DNA of 64,000 nucleotides from Aneurinibacillus sp. Ricciae_BoGa-3 (GTDB lineage Bacteria; Bacillota; Bacilli; Aneurinibacillales; Aneurinibacillaceae): positions 3,660,001 through 3,724,000 of the forward strand of contig NZ_CP116887.1 of assembly GCF_028421645.1 (NCBI RefSeq), read 5' to 3'. Positions within the stretch are counted from its first letter, which is position 1; each line of letters starts with the position of its first letter. A program made the translations under genes and the position numbers. The notes below the pieces were generated by a model. It worked only from the letters and a program-made list of their open reading frames with translations. It ran no database searches and was not told the origin of the DNA. Positions 50,187 to 59,604 of the stretch are shown here, piece after piece.

Positions 50187-50903
50187 TTACTGCTCTTTCA
50201 TCTTGTTATCCCAGATTTTTTCTTTTGCACTTTCTTCCATCCGATCATCCAACGGCATCAGATCGGACGTTCCGTATTTTCTGAGCATAGCCTGGCCGAT
50301 TAAATAATCAGCCATGGATGGGTTTTTAGGCAGTACGGGACCGTGCAGATATGTACCCAGCAGGTTTTTATAATGAATGCCTTCTTTGCTGTCTTCCCCG
50401 TTATTGCCGTGCCCTTTAACCACCCGTCCCAGCGGGTCATATTCATGATACGTTCTGCCCCCATGGTTTTCAAAACCAACAATTCTGCCGAACGCATCCG
50501 ATTCCATCAGGATATTTCCGGTGAGACGGCCTGGCTTTGATACCGTATAGAAGTCAAAAAGCTGCATGCCTTTGAGCTTGTCCCCGTTCGGCAACTGATA
50601 GTATTCCCCAAGAAACTGGTAACCTCCGCATACCGCCAGGCAGCTAACTCCATCATCAATTGCGGATTTAAACTCGTCTTTTATTTTCTCTAAATCCCGG
50701 GTCACTAAATCCTGTTCTCTGTCGCTGCCTCCGCCAATCAGCATAATATCCGCTTCGTGCAAAGGAGGGGCGTCTGAGCGAACTTCAACCACCCTAAGCT
50801 CGATCCCTCTCCATTCACAACGTTTTTGCATGGTAATAACATTTCCCCGGTCACCGTAAAGGTTTAGTTTTTCAGGGAAGAAATGATATAGTGTCAGGTA
50901 CAT
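50187..50903 (-). CDS. gatD: Lipid II isoglutaminyl synthase, glutaminase subunit GatD
   Basis: Class I glutamine amidotransferase-like protein of 238 residues. Catalytic Cys is in CLAVCGGYQFLGEYY and the His in LLGTYLHGPVLPKNPSMAD; LIGGGSDREQDLV is also typical (seen). It supplies ammonia to MurT to amidate the D-Glu of lipid II (known from staphylococci and streptococci). It lies 19 bp after murT on the same strand. GGAAGGAG precedes the ATG at 50903. Confidence 0.92.
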   Translation of the reverse strand: MYLTLYHFFPEKLNLYGDRGNVITMQKRCEWRGIELRVVEVRSDAPPLHEADIMLIGGGSDREQDLVTRDLEKIKDEFKSAIDDGVSCLAVCGGYQFLGEYYQLPNGDKLKGMQLFDFYTVSKPGRLTGNILMESDAFGRIVGFENHGGRTYHEYDPLGRVVKGHGNNGEDSKEGIHYKNLLGTYLHGPVLPKNPSMADYLIGQAMLRKYGTSDLMPLDDRMEESAKEKIWDNKMKEQ

Positions 50904-50921
50904 GGCCGCTCCTTCCAAAAC

Positions 50922-52244
50922 TTACGCATTTGCTTTTTTCTCAAGATATTTCTTAACCGGCTCCAGCGCCGTATAATTTGGTAAAATGTAGGTCTTCATG
51001 GGATGGCTCAGGCATTCATCAACCATACCTTCATTGGATTCGATCACATTAATCTTATCCTCATCTATCCCTGCGTATTTCATGCGAAGGGCCATATCAC
51101 GCGCCCGCAGCCCGCTGCACACCACGCGCTCAATATCGCCTCGATTCAGCCGCTCAAAATCGGCATCCCAAATCCAGGATATATCAAATCCGTCATATAC
51201 AAGGTCGTTTAAGACGAAAGCGACCTGCTTAGGCTCCTCATCAGACAAAACCTCTGCCAGCGAGATGTTCACCCCTGCCGGGTTTTTTACGAGGTTAAGC
51301 GTGTAGGGATAGCCATTGAATTCGAAAGTTTGCATTCTTCCATTCGATGCTTTATACGACTGCAGACCTTTTGCAATATCCGCTTCAGTTACCCCCAGTT
51401 CCCTCGCACACGCTACAGCAGCCAGCGCATTGTACACATTGTGGATGCCTTGTAACGAAAGCCTGTACGCTGTTTGCGCAACAGTAAAGGAAACCTCGTC
51501 ACCCGCTTGAATTTCTTCCACTTCATAACGGGGCACAGGCCTTGCAAAACCGCATGTGCATTCATAATCGCCGAGCTGTCCGTAATGTACATGCTTGTAC
51601 TGCAGTTCATTTCCGCACACCGGACAGAATTTTGATTCGCTTACCCTCCCGGATTCCGTTGAAAAAGCCTCACTACCGACGCCAAAGAAAACTTTTTCTT
51701 TATCCATCAGGCCAAGCCTCATCACAAACGGATCATCGGCGTTTAGGAGTAGTTTCGCATCGGTCGGTTCGATCGACTTTAGCACCCGGTCAATCAGGAT
51801 ATCAATCTCGCCAAACCTGTCCAATTGATCCCGAAAAAAATTAGTAATGACCACCATTTCAGGACGTACCTGGTCGGTCATTTTCAAAAGCGAGGCTTCA
51901 TCCACTTCAATGACAGCATAATCATAAGCAAGCTTGCCCCAAAAAGTGGCGTTATTAACAAGGCAGGCTGTAATGCCTGTAAGTAAGTTCGCACCTTCTT
52001 CATTGTTAACGACGCGCTTTCCTGCTGCTTTCAGAATGGAAGCCAGTAAGTTCGCGGTAGTTGTTTTACCGTTTGTACCGGAAACCAATATAATATGCTC
52101 TACCTGAACGGCTAGTGAACGGAGCAGAGAAGGATCGATTTTCCTCGCTACGATACCAGGAATGTTGCTGCCGCCATTGCCAATAATTTTACTTGCCTTT
52201 CCGGCTATTTTTCCGGATAAAATGGCAACACTGGATTTTAACAT
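50922..52244 (-). CDS. murT: Lipid II isoglutaminyl synthase, ligase subunit MurT
   Basis: Mur-ligase-like protein of 440 residues that with GatD amidates lipid II stem peptides. ATP site GTNGKTTTANLLASIL, EVDEASLLKMT, the zinc ribbon CPVCGNELQY...YECTCG specific to MurT, and the C-terminal DUF1727 domain with RMQTFEFNG and NPAGVN (seen). GGAGGAAATT precedes the ATG at 52244. It forms a two-gene operon with gatD. Confidence 0.94.
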   Translation of the reverse strand: MLKSSVAILSGKIAGKASKIIGNGGSNIPGIVARKIDPSLLRSLAVQVEHIILVSGTNGKTTTANLLASILKAAGKRVVNNEEGANLLTGITACLVNNATFWGKLAYDYAVIEVDEASLLKMTDQVRPEMVVITNFFRDQLDRFGEIDILIDRVLKSIEPTDAKLLLNADDPFVMRLGLMDKEKVFFGVGSEAFSTESGRVSESKFCPVCGNELQYKHVHYGQLGDYECTCGFARPVPRYEVEEIQAGDEVSFTVAQTAYRLSLQGIHNVYNALAAVACARELGVTEADIAKGLQSYKASNGRMQTFEFNGYPYTLNLVKNPAGVNISLAEVLSDEEPKQVAFVLNDLVYDGFDISWIWDADFERLNRGDIERVVCSGLRARDMALRMKYAGIDEDKINVIESNEGMVDECLSHPMKTYILPNYTALEPVKKYLEKKANA

Positions 52245-52468
52245 AATTTCCTCCATCTATTGCTAACCGGCCAAATGGGATCATCTCGAATAAAATAGCT
52301 TGTACAAACAAATGGAGCAAACCATACTATTAAAGAACACACAAGTTTTTATACGATCCGGCCGGCAAATATTATTTTGTAATCAGTAATACTCAGCCCA
52401 CTATTATAGTCTTATTGACTTATTTTGTCGATATTTTGGCGGTAAAAATCAGTATAAGGCAAAAATAT

Positions 52469-52620
52469 GATCAAATTTTATCTTCTTCATGAGAATTTGA
52501 TAAGATTATATGGGACTTTGATAAAATTATACAATAATTCATCTGAATCTGGCCTTTATATATTAATCCGAACTTTCCCCATTCTTTTCGCTTTATATTT
52601 TGAAGGAAATGATAAAATAA
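52469..52620. promoter_or_regulatory. A+T-rich region with repeated GATAAAATT motif
   Basis: TTTGATAAGATTATA (52496-52510) and TTTGATAAAATTATA (52517-52531) are direct repeats 21 bp apart, about two helix turns. An inverted relative GATCAAATTTTATC lies at 52469-52482 and ATGATAAAATAA at 52609-52620. The 420-bp gap 52245-52664 is markedly A+T-rich and holds no other gene. Likely operators upstream of the glycosyltransferase. Confidence 0.45.
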
Positions 52621-52664
52621 GTTTAGTCGGCGGATTAACAATTCAACAGTAGGAGAACCATTGT

Positions 52665-53807
52665 ATGCAAATAAAGGAGAAAGTGCTCATTCTCTTCAGC
52701 AATTATGGAGAAGGCCACCAGCAGGCTGCCAGAGCTATTGCGGATGCAGCCCAACTGTATCCGGAAGGCGTGGAAACCTGCCTGATTGACGTAATGGAAT
52801 GGGCTTATCCTTTTTTTAATTCGATTAGCCGCTCTATTTTTATACAGGGAGTCAAGTCATTTCCCACCCTGTATGGCCGTTTGTATGAGAAGAGCCGGGA
52901 TGAGCACTCTTTCTTTCTGAATCAAATTTTGCATCTGGGAATGATGCGAATTCGAAAGCTCATTGAAAAAATCGAACCGTCCGTTGTGGTAAGTACTTTT
53001 CCCATAGCATCCGGCATTATGTCCATGCTTAAAATAAATCGTTTTACGGATATTCCAACGGTTACCGTTATAACAGATTACAGCACGCATAGCTATTGGG
53101 TTCACCCGCACACGGATCTGTATGTAGTTGGTTCGGAAGGGGTCCGGAAGCAATTGCATGCGTACGCGATACCTGACTCTCTCATTAAAGTTACCGGGAT
53201 TCCGGTGCGCAGTAAATTCTGCCATACATATGACACTAGCCAGCTAGCCGCTAAATATAAACTGGATCCAAATAAACCCGTTGTGCTCGTCATGGGAGGC
53301 GGATACGGCATCATTGATGACGGGTTGCTTAAGGCGCTTGAAGCGGTTAAACAGAAATTCCAGCTCATTATCGTATGCGGCCATAACAGGCGTTTGCGCA
53401 AACACCTGGAGAAACAGGTGAACAACTTCCACCACCCTACCGTTGTTACGGGTTATATTGATTTTGTTCATGAATTGATGGCGCTCGCTGATGTCATGAT
53501 TACGAAGCCCGGGGGCATTACCATATCTGAGGGCATTGCACTTCAGCTTCCCATGCTGCTTTATAAGCCGCTTCCCGGCCAGGAGCAGGAGAATGCGAAA
53601 TTCTTAACACAATCACAGGTGGCGATGCAGGCAAGCAGCATGAGCGAGGTGTCCAGTGCCCTTTCGTCTCTCCTTACCAGTCCCATGATGCGTGAAAGGC
53701 TCAAAGCCAATGCGAAAAAGCTGCACAACACAACGGCATCCTCCAGAACGCTGGATGCTATTTTGGCGATTTGTAAAAAGAAAAGTTTGTCTCTTTCCAA
53801 CACGTAA
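52665..53807 (+). CDS. GT28 glycosyltransferase (MGDG synthase/UgtP-like)
   Basis: Membrane-associated glycosyltransferase of 380 residues. The N-terminal MGDG-synthase domain begins LILFSNYGEGHQQAARAI; the C-terminal nucleotide-sugar site is VLVMGGGYGI and ADVMITKPGGITISEGIALQ (seen). Relatives build glycolipid anchors (UgtP) by transferring glucose or galactose to diacylglycerol (known). The acceptor is not certain. AGTAGGAGAA precedes the ATG. Confidence 0.88.
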   Translation: MQIKEKVLILFSNYGEGHQQAARAIADAAQLYPEGVETCLIDVMEWAYPFFNSISRSIFIQGVKSFPTLYGRLYEKSRDEHSFFLNQILHLGMMRIRKLIEKIEPSVVVSTFPIASGIMSMLKINRFTDIPTVTVITDYSTHSYWVHPHTDLYVVGSEGVRKQLHAYAIPDSLIKVTGIPVRSKFCHTYDTSQLAAKYKLDPNKPVVLVMGGGYGIIDDGLLKALEAVKQKFQLIIVCGHNRRLRKHLEKQVNNFHHPTVVTGYIDFVHELMALADVMITKPGGITISEGIALQLPMLLYKPLPGQEQENAKFLTQSQVAMQASSMSEVSSALSSLLTSPMMRERLKANAKKLHNTTASSRTLDAILAICKKKSLSLSNT

Positions 53808-53822
53808 CTGGCGATTTAACGG

Positions 53823-53862
53823 CAAAAAGGGTAGCTGGTCTGGTATCAGCTGCCCTCTTTTT
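53823..53862. terminator. Terminator overlapping the CDF gene end
   Basis: AAAAAGGG-AGCT and AGCT-CCCT-TTTTT form an imperfect hairpin between converging genes. It includes the last codons of the CDF gene. Confidence 0.7.
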
Positions 53863-54745
53863 CGTACCACGGGTTAAGATGTACAAGAACCTCCTGAACA
53901 TCAGGATCCTTGGACATAATGGCCTGCTTGATCTCGCGTGAGATATCATGCCCTTGTTGAATGGTGAGATCACCTGGTACGCCTACCCTGATGTCTACGA
54001 TAATATAGTGGCCGTGCTCACGCGCCCGGATACGGTCAATACGTTTAACGGCAGGATTGGCTATCACAGCCTCGACATATACTTCAATCTTTTCACCTGA
54101 AATATTGCCCTCCATAAGGGTGTACATAGATTCCTTTCCCATTTCAAATGCCAGTTTAAGTACAAGCAGGGAGACAATAAACCCTGCCGCCCGGTCCCCA
54201 TATTCAGAATAGGGAAGGTGAAAGTGGAGCCCAAGCAGGCCAATGCCAATTCCAACCACCGCTGCAGCCGATGCGTATACATCAGCCAGGTGGTCATACG
54301 CCGTGGCAAGCAGGCCTTTGCTGTTCGCCTGTCTGCCAATGCGCACCGTATAAACATATAGGATCTGCTTCCATATAAGAGACAGTATAGCTGCCGCCAG
54401 TGCAAGTATATGCGGAGGTTCAGCCGGTGTGAATAGTGCCTCAATTGACTTATACGCCATCATCAAGGCAGCGAGCGCCAGCAATATAGATACAACGCCG
54501 GAAGCAATAATTTCCGCTTTACCATGCCCGTATGGATGATCCTCATCCGCTGGCAGGTTTGAAACTTTCATCGAGCCCAGGGATGCAAGCGAAGCCACCA
54601 CATCTGCCGCACTGTGCATGCCATCTGCTATCAAGACCTGACTGTGAAACAAAAGCCCGACAATCAGTTTTATAATGGTAAGTATAATATTGCTAAAAAG
54701 ACTCAGCCAGGCGGCTGCTATTGACGATTTATGGTGGGCTTCCAT
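53846..54745 (-). CDS. Cation diffusion facilitator (CDF) transporter
   Basis: Divalent-metal exporter of 299 residues with six helices. Metal sites: ADGMHSAADVVASL in helix 2 and LATAYDHLADVYASAA in helix 5 (HxxxD type), the DHPYGHGKAE loop, and a C-terminal cytoplasmic domain with EHGHYIIVDIRVGV (seen). Substrates in the family are Zn, Fe or Mn (known); the HD/DD pairing suggests a broad or Mn/Fe type, which is inference. GGAAGGA precedes the ATG. Confidence 0.9.
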   Translation of the reverse strand: MEAHHKSSIAAAWLSLFSNIILTIIKLIVGLLFHSQVLIADGMHSAADVVASLASLGSMKVSNLPADEDHPYGHGKAEIIASGVVSILLALAALMMAYKSIEALFTPAEPPHILALAAAILSLIWKQILYVYTVRIGRQANSKGLLATAYDHLADVYASAAAVVGIGIGLLGLHFHLPYSEYGDRAAGFIVSLLVLKLAFEMGKESMYTLMEGNISGEKIEVYVEAVIANPAVKRIDRIRAREHGHYIIVDIRVGVPGDLTIQQGHDISREIKQAIMSKDPDVQEVLVHLNPWYEKEGS

Positions 54746-55082
54746 TCTCTTTCATCCTTCCATATTTCTTTACCTAAGGAAACAAAAAAGCCTCAAACTC
54801 GTATTCCGGTTTAAGACTCTTTATTGTACGTATGTAGTGTTGTGTGGTTTAGAATTATTGTCATATCAATCACTGCCCCTGATTCAACCGCTCTTCTCGT
54901 GTATTACTGTACCACATTTACGCCAAACTTCAAAATCTGCTTTCACACATCATGTCCCAGCTATTTCCACCACAAATATATAAAAGGATGGTAAAAGATT
55001 GGTCACATTTTTCCTGTATTGTATGTATCATCCGGAACGGCCCATACAAGCCGAGCGATTTTAGTTTTAGGAGGAAAAACTC

Positions 55083-55478
55083 ATTCAATACGCCAAGATT
55101 ATATTATCCCTTATTCTATTGGCCTTTGCGCCGTTGATGCTATTTGATTCCATTGCAAGTGCACAAACTGCTCACCGAAGCAGCCACCATCAGGTGAAAA
55201 AATTTGTCATCACTGCTTATTCTGCAGACGAAGGCGGCTCCCACAGCAAGCATTGTATAACCGCATCAGGCAGAATCGCTGTTGCGGGAAGAACGATTGC
55301 GGCTCCTTCTAATATACCAATTGGAACACATTTGTACATACCGGCGCTACATCGGACATACATTGTTGAGGATCGGGGGGGTTCCATTAAAGGAAACAAA
55401 CTGGATCTGTTTGTCGCAAATGCCGGACAGGCGGACCGATTCGGCAGAAAAACCCTCGATGTTGTCGTGTACGCCTGA
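55083..55478 (+). CDS. Secreted 3D-domain protein with probable ATT start
   Basis: Secreted protein of about 131 residues: a signal peptide (KIILSLILLAFAPLMLFDSI, cut near ASAQT) and a 3D domain with KKFVITAYSADEGG, PIGTHLYIPAL and VEDRGGSIKGNKLDLFV holding the three aspartates (seen). The domain occurs in lytic transglycosylase-like wall enzymes such as YocH and RpfB (known). No ATG, GTG or usable TTG gives a full signal peptide. An ATT at 55083 lies 8 nt after a perfect AGGAGG; the TTG at 55119 would cut the basic start. Confidence 0.75.
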   Translation: MQYAKIILSLILLAFAPLMLFDSIASAQTAHRSSHHQVKKFVITAYSADEGGSHSKHCITASGRIAVAGRTIAAPSNIPIGTHLYIPALHRTYIVEDRGGSIKGNKLDLFVANAGQADRFGRKTLDVVVYA

Positions 55479-55495
55479 TAGCCAAAAGCAGACCA

Positions 55496-55532
55496 GCAAA
55501 AAATCTGGCTTGCGGTGAGCCAGATTTTTTGC
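55496..55532. terminator. Bidirectional terminator
   Basis: Perfect 15-bp stem GCAAAAAATCTGGCT/AGCCAGATTTTTTGC between converging genes. Confidence 0.92.
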
Positions 55533-55533
55533 A

Positions 55534-56742
55534 TTAATCACCTTGGGCCGGAAGCGTGATTGCGAACGTGGTTCCCTTTCCTTCCTGGCTGCGGACATCT
55601 ATGGTGCCCTGGTGATCCTTTATAATTTTATAACTAACCTTAAGTCCAAGCCCAGTCCCCTGATTTTTCGTAGTAAAAAACGGCTCTCCCAGTTTATTCA
55701 GCTTATCAAGGGGAATGCCACAGCCCTCATCCTGAATCAAAATAAAAACCTTATTTGCGCCATCCCTTTGAATAACGATTCTAAGCTTACCCCCGTTCGG
55801 CATTGATTCTATCCCATTTTTACATAAATTGATAAAGACTTGTTTTAATTGATTTTTATCGCCATTTAAAAAAGGCAGATTGTCCGAAAAGTCCGATTCA
55901 ATCTCCACATTGTAGAGCAGCGCCTGGGCTCTCATTAAATCTATCGTTTCGCTCAATACATGCCGAATGTCTGTAGGACCAAAAACGGAAACAGTTGGTT
56001 TCGCCAGCGAAAGGAAATCTGTCACAATCGATTCGATTCGTTTCAATTCAGAATTCATAATGCCAAAATAGGACGGGAACCCATCGATGCTCTCCTGAAG
56101 CAGGTTAACGAACCCTTTCAGGGACGTCATAGGATTGCGAATTTCGTGCGCGATGCCGGCCGCCAATTCTCCTAAAACATGCAGCATTTCTGATTTTTTT
56201 ATCTGCTGCTCCATCTCAACGATTTCTGAATTAGCCGCATCCACGCTGTTTCTGACGGCTTGAAGTTCATCTGTTAAGAACGTGACATCAAATGCAGTAC
56301 CGATAACCTCAATAATACCTCCTGCCTGCCTAACAGGCTGAAGAGAGTATTGCAAGGTGCGGTTGCTGAACGAAAGGCTGCCTTTCGTTTCAGTTCCTGC
56401 AAAAGCTCGATCAACGCAACCTCTGACCCGCTCAACTTCTTTATCCGGCAGCACTTGTTCTAACGTGTAACCGTAAATGGTTTGTGTTGTGATTCCAAAT
56501 TCTTGAGCTAGTTTACCTTCTGAAAAAGTAAAAATATAAGAATCTAGGAAATTACGCTGCAAGCGAAAAGTGAGGCAGTCCTGCTGCTGCAATGTCTCTT
56601 TGTAAAAAGAAAGTTGATCTTTCTCATACTGAAGTTCACAGCTCAGCTTCTGTATAAAAACCTTAGAGCTTTTATTTACATTCTGTAGCTTAGGGCTCTT
56701 TTCAGACATCTCACCTGTTATAAACTGCTTTGCACCGCTCAA
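55534..56742 (-). CDS. PAS-containing sensor histidine kinase
   Basis: Soluble kinase of 402 residues. A PAS-like region (about 60-150) is followed by a coiled segment, the His box GIAHEIRNPMTSLKGFVNLL (His near 199), N box INLCKNGIESMP, and the ATP lid motifs DEGCGIP, GEPFFTTK and GTGLGLKVSYKII (seen). The H-box type resembles sporulation kinases KinA-KinE (known), which feed the phosphorelay; that role here is inference. The start is a TTG after GGAAGGGG. No response regulator is adjacent. Confidence 0.88.
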   Translation of the reverse strand: MSGAKQFITGEMSEKSPKLQNVNKSSKVFIQKLSCELQYEKDQLSFYKETLQQQDCLTFRLQRNFLDSYIFTFSEGKLAQEFGITTQTIYGYTLEQVLPDKEVERVRGCVDRAFAGTETKGSLSFSNRTLQYSLQPVRQAGGIIEVIGTAFDVTFLTDELQAVRNSVDAANSEIVEMEQQIKKSEMLHVLGELAAGIAHEIRNPMTSLKGFVNLLQESIDGFPSYFGIMNSELKRIESIVTDFLSLAKPTVSVFGPTDIRHVLSETIDLMRAQALLYNVEIESDFSDNLPFLNGDKNQLKQVFINLCKNGIESMPNGGKLRIVIQRDGANKVFILIQDEGCGIPLDKLNKLGEPFFTTKNQGTGLGLKVSYKIIKDHQGTIDVRSQEGKGTTFAITLPAQGD

Positions 56743-56989
56743 GAAGTTTTCCCCTTCCCTATTTTATCATGTCTTAAGATATTTCTGCAAAATTCTTAAA
56801 ATTCCTCCCGCTTTGTTATTACTTTCTCATAATAGTAATTTCAATCCATTTCCTAATACCCTGAAATATCTTTCTTAGGTCTTTATTCTCACTACGCTGC
56901 TTCGTTTGTACGCTCGCGTTCAACGCAACCGTTTTAACCGTGGTGTTTGTCACTATGTTACCTTGTTAAAATTCGTTATGGTTGGAAAA

Positions 56990-57031
56990 GAAAGAAGCCA
57001 CTCTTCCTGTTAATGGAATGGGTGGCTTCTC
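56990..57031 (-). terminator. Terminator after the MFS gene
   Basis: AGAAGCCAC and GTGGCTTCT pair across an 18-nt loop, 9 bp after the stop. The remaining gap to 56743 holds no gene I can support. Confidence 0.65.
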
Positions 57032-57039
57032 TGTTCTTG

Positions 57040-58248
57040 CTAAGCGCTCATCTTTTTATAGGGATCCAATTTTTTTGTATGCCTGAATTGAGCGCGCACT
57101 GCAAAGATGTACACAATAAGGAAGATGATCATAAATAAAGCCGAAATGCGGTACATTACCATATACCCGATGGCTGAAGCAATAACTCCCAACAACATTG
57201 AACCGACAGCTACCCCTAAGTCAATCGAATTGATGAACATTCCGTTAGCCATGCCACGCTCGCCTGGCGACACTTCTTTAATCATCCAGGCCTGGATAGA
57301 TGGCTGCAGAATTCCAAACCCAAGCCCATAAAATACAGCAGACAGCATTAAGCGGCCCATCGATGTTGAGTAAGACAAAGAAATCAACCCAAGAATCACC
57401 AGAACAGCTCCCGGAATCAACACGGCAATATGGCCCTTTCTATCAAAAATCCGGCCAGAGAATGGACGAATGAGCAATACGGCCAAGGCATTAATCAGGA
57501 AGAAGTTTCCCACATTGGAGATATGTACTTCCTTTCCAAATAACGCTAAAAAACTGAGCAGGCCGCCATACGTAACAGAAAGCATAAAGTTTAAGAAGAA
57601 TGGAAGGAGAATCTTCTTGTCGATAATTTTTCTGCGTTTGCCCGCCACTTGGACTGAAGCATGCTCTTCCCGCGGAGATGGCAGGTTTCGTACAGTGTGG
57701 GCTAATGGAAAAATGATGAAGGTAATCAAAGTTGCTGCAATGACTAACGTGTGAAAACCATAAGATCCCAGCAGAGCCAACCCAATCATGGGCCCGATGG
57801 ACATGGCAAGGCTTGTCGATAACCCGAAGAAGCCCATCCCCTCTCCGATCCGTTTAGCCGGAATAATGTTGGATACCATTGTTGGAAAAGTCGTACTCGT
57901 CATTCCAAAACCAATGCCAAATCCGATTCGTAGTAGAAGAAGTGAAGAAACGGCTCCACACCAGTAATATCCCGCTGTCGAAAGCGCGGCAATACATAGT
58001 CCTATAAGGAGAATTTGATTTCTTTTCCCTTTCTGTAGAGCGCCCCCTGCATAAACGCGGCTTATAATAGCGGCAATCGCGAATAAGCTGGTTACCAGGC
58101 TTACGGTAAGATTATTCGCATGGAAAGTTTCCTTTACATATGAGGGAAATGTAGGCAGCGTCATTTGCAAATTCAAGAATAGCAGCAGGTTACAAATCGT
58201 TAAAACAATAAAATTTCCCGTCCATAGTTTTTGACTCTGTTGTTCCAA
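57040..58248 (-). CDS. MFS efflux transporter
   Basis: Twelve-helix major facilitator of 402 residues. Motifs: RVYAGGALQKGKRNQILLIG (loop 2-3), LLLRIGFGIGFGMTSTTFPT and the second-half RPFSGRIFDRKGHIAVLIP (seen). The type matches drug or metabolite efflux pumps such as YfkF and YwoG (loose). A TTG start follows AGGAG. It is 12 bp after marR and therefore in its operon, so control by the regulator is likely. Confidence 0.88.
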   Translation of the reverse strand: MEQQSQKLWTGNFIVLTICNLLLFLNLQMTLPTFPSYVKETFHANNLTVSLVTSLFAIAAIISRVYAGGALQKGKRNQILLIGLCIAALSTAGYYWCGAVSSLLLLRIGFGIGFGMTSTTFPTMVSNIIPAKRIGEGMGFFGLSTSLAMSIGPMIGLALLGSYGFHTLVIAATLITFIIFPLAHTVRNLPSPREEHASVQVAGKRRKIIDKKILLPFFLNFMLSVTYGGLLSFLALFGKEVHISNVGNFFLINALAVLLIRPFSGRIFDRKGHIAVLIPGAVLVILGLISLSYSTSMGRLMLSAVFYGLGFGILQPSIQAWMIKEVSPGERGMANGMFINSIDLGVAVGSMLLGVIASAIGYMVMYRISALFMIIFLIVYIFAVRAQFRHTKKLDPYKKMSA

Positions 58249-58260
58249 AGCACCGCACTC

Positions 58261-58677
58261 CTAATCTCTGGTATTATTTTTTAGATTTTCACCCATTTGA
58301 ATCAGAACTTTTTTAACAAGCTCTATTTCAGAAGAATTGATGCCTGACACGAGATCTCCAATCACACTTTTTTCAATGGGTATCGTCTGTTCCACAATCG
58401 TTTTTCCTTTATCCGTGAGAAAAACAAGAAAAGCCCGGCGGTCTGCTGTGCTCATTTCCTTCTGTACGAAGCCCTTCTTATAGAGAACATCTAAAATACG
58501 CGCCGTTGTCGGCTGATCCTTTCCTGTACGGACCGCAATTTCTTTCTGATTGATCCCGTCCTCCTGGCTTATACGGTACAAAACCGTCCATTGCTCAGGC
58601 GTAATACCATAATCTTTTAACCGGTGAAACAATAATTGAATAATTTTCCTGTAGGTTTGCCCGATAATAAAACCCAT
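58261..58677 (-). CDS. MarR-family transcriptional regulator
   Basis: Winged-helix regulator of 138 residues: LKDYGITPEQWTVLYRIS, recognition helix KDQPTTARILDVLYKKGFV, and wing STADRRAFLVFLTDKGK (seen). MarR proteins repress efflux genes and respond to small ligands (known). The ATG at 58677 has no ribosome site. A CTG at 58704 lies about 7 nt after GGGAGGG and would add LDSNAFDES, a fitting N-terminus, so it may be the real start. It precedes the MFS pump in one operon. Confidence 0.88.
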   Translation of the reverse strand: MGFIIGQTYRKIIQLLFHRLKDYGITPEQWTVLYRISQEDGINQKEIAVRTGKDQPTTARILDVLYKKGFVQKEMSTADRRAFLVFLTDKGKTIVEQTIPIEKSVIGDLVSGINSSEIELVKKVLIQMGENLKNNTRD

Positions 58678-58878
58678 GGATTCATCAAATGCGTTTGAGT
58701 CCAGTTTCCATCCCTCCCGCTCATTTACTTGTCATGACAATAATAAGTTAAACATATTTATTCGTCAAGCTGCATTACGCATACTTCGGTTTTAAACAGA
58801 GTATCTTGTATCAGCAAGTTTACAAACGGCAATAAGCGGCAATCACTAGAAAAATACGATAAGTGACGGGTGAAATAT

Positions 58879-59604
58879 ATGGGTACAAAAATACGATTCT
58901 ATTATGTTCTGATTCCACTTCTCCTTGTGCTGCTCACAGGATGCGTCAGAGGAAACGTGGATATTACGTTAAACAAAGATGGTTCAGCTGATTTAGCTTA
59001 TAAACTGGACATAGCGAAAACAGCGACCGCTTTTCTCGGGGATGCAGGCACCCTGGAGCAAATGAAAACAAAAAGCGAACAGGCTGGCTATAAAACTTCA
59101 ATCACAGATGACCAGGACTACGCCGGCATTCAGGGCAGCAAGCACTTAAGTAGCATCAATCAACTCACAATTGAGCTAAACAGCCTCGCTGGAACAAGCA
59201 TTCAAACAACTTCCGAGCAGCTCGTGAAATCCGGCAACTGGTTTTATGACATCTATACGCTTAATACACACATCGATCTATCCAGCGCTAATCTCGCTAA
59301 CAAGATTCCCATTGCCCTTAACGAACAATCCAAAGAGTTTTTAACCAGTCTAGTTGCAAAAAATATGGATTTAAAATTAAATGTCACACTGCCGGTTCAA
59401 GCCTCGATGAGCAACGCCAACAGGGTCCTGTATAATCAGGCCTCAACTTATCAGTGGGATCTGATTCCTGGTCAGAACAACCAGATTAGGCTGCAGGTTA
59501 AAATACTTAATATCCCGCACCTTATACTCCTCGCATCCGCTGCTGTAGCACTTGGGCTTTTGCTGTTTATAATCAGGAAATGGAATGCGCGCCGGGCAAA
59601 ATGA
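58879..59604 (+). CDS. Lipoprotein with C-terminal membrane helix (DUF3153-like)
   Basis: Protein of 241 residues: signal with lipobox LLTGC near residue 20, an extracellular beta-rich domain starting VDITLNKDGSADLAYKLDIA, and a C-terminal membrane helix ILLASAAVALGLLLFIIRKW (seen). The layout matches DUF3153 lipoproteins of unknown role. GGGTGAAA lies before the ATG at 58879; a GTG at 58870 also fits the frame. Its TGA stop abuts element R6, which may have supplied it. Confidence 0.75.
   Translation: MGTKIRFYYVLIPLLLVLLTGCVRGNVDITLNKDGSADLAYKLDIAKTATAFLGDAGTLEQMKTKSEQAGYKTSITDDQDYAGIQGSKHLSSINQLTIELNSLAGTSIQTTSEQLVKSGNWFYDIYTLNTHIDLSSANLANKIPIALNEQSKEFLTSLVAKNMDLKLNVTLPVQASMSNANRVLYNQASTYQWDLIPGQNNQIRLQVKILNIPHLILLASAAVALGLLLFIIRKWNARRAK

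Noticed and set aside
52467-52652. 61-residue plus-strand frame in the A+T-rich gap
   Set aside because: No ribosome site, and it runs through repeated operator-like motifs. A low-G+C stretch easily gives such frames, though it cannot be excluded.
54746-55082. Riboswitch upstream of the 3D-domain gene (ydaO-type)
   Set aside because: No conserved c-di-AMP riboswitch motifs or terminator-antiterminator pair were found in the 337-bp gap.
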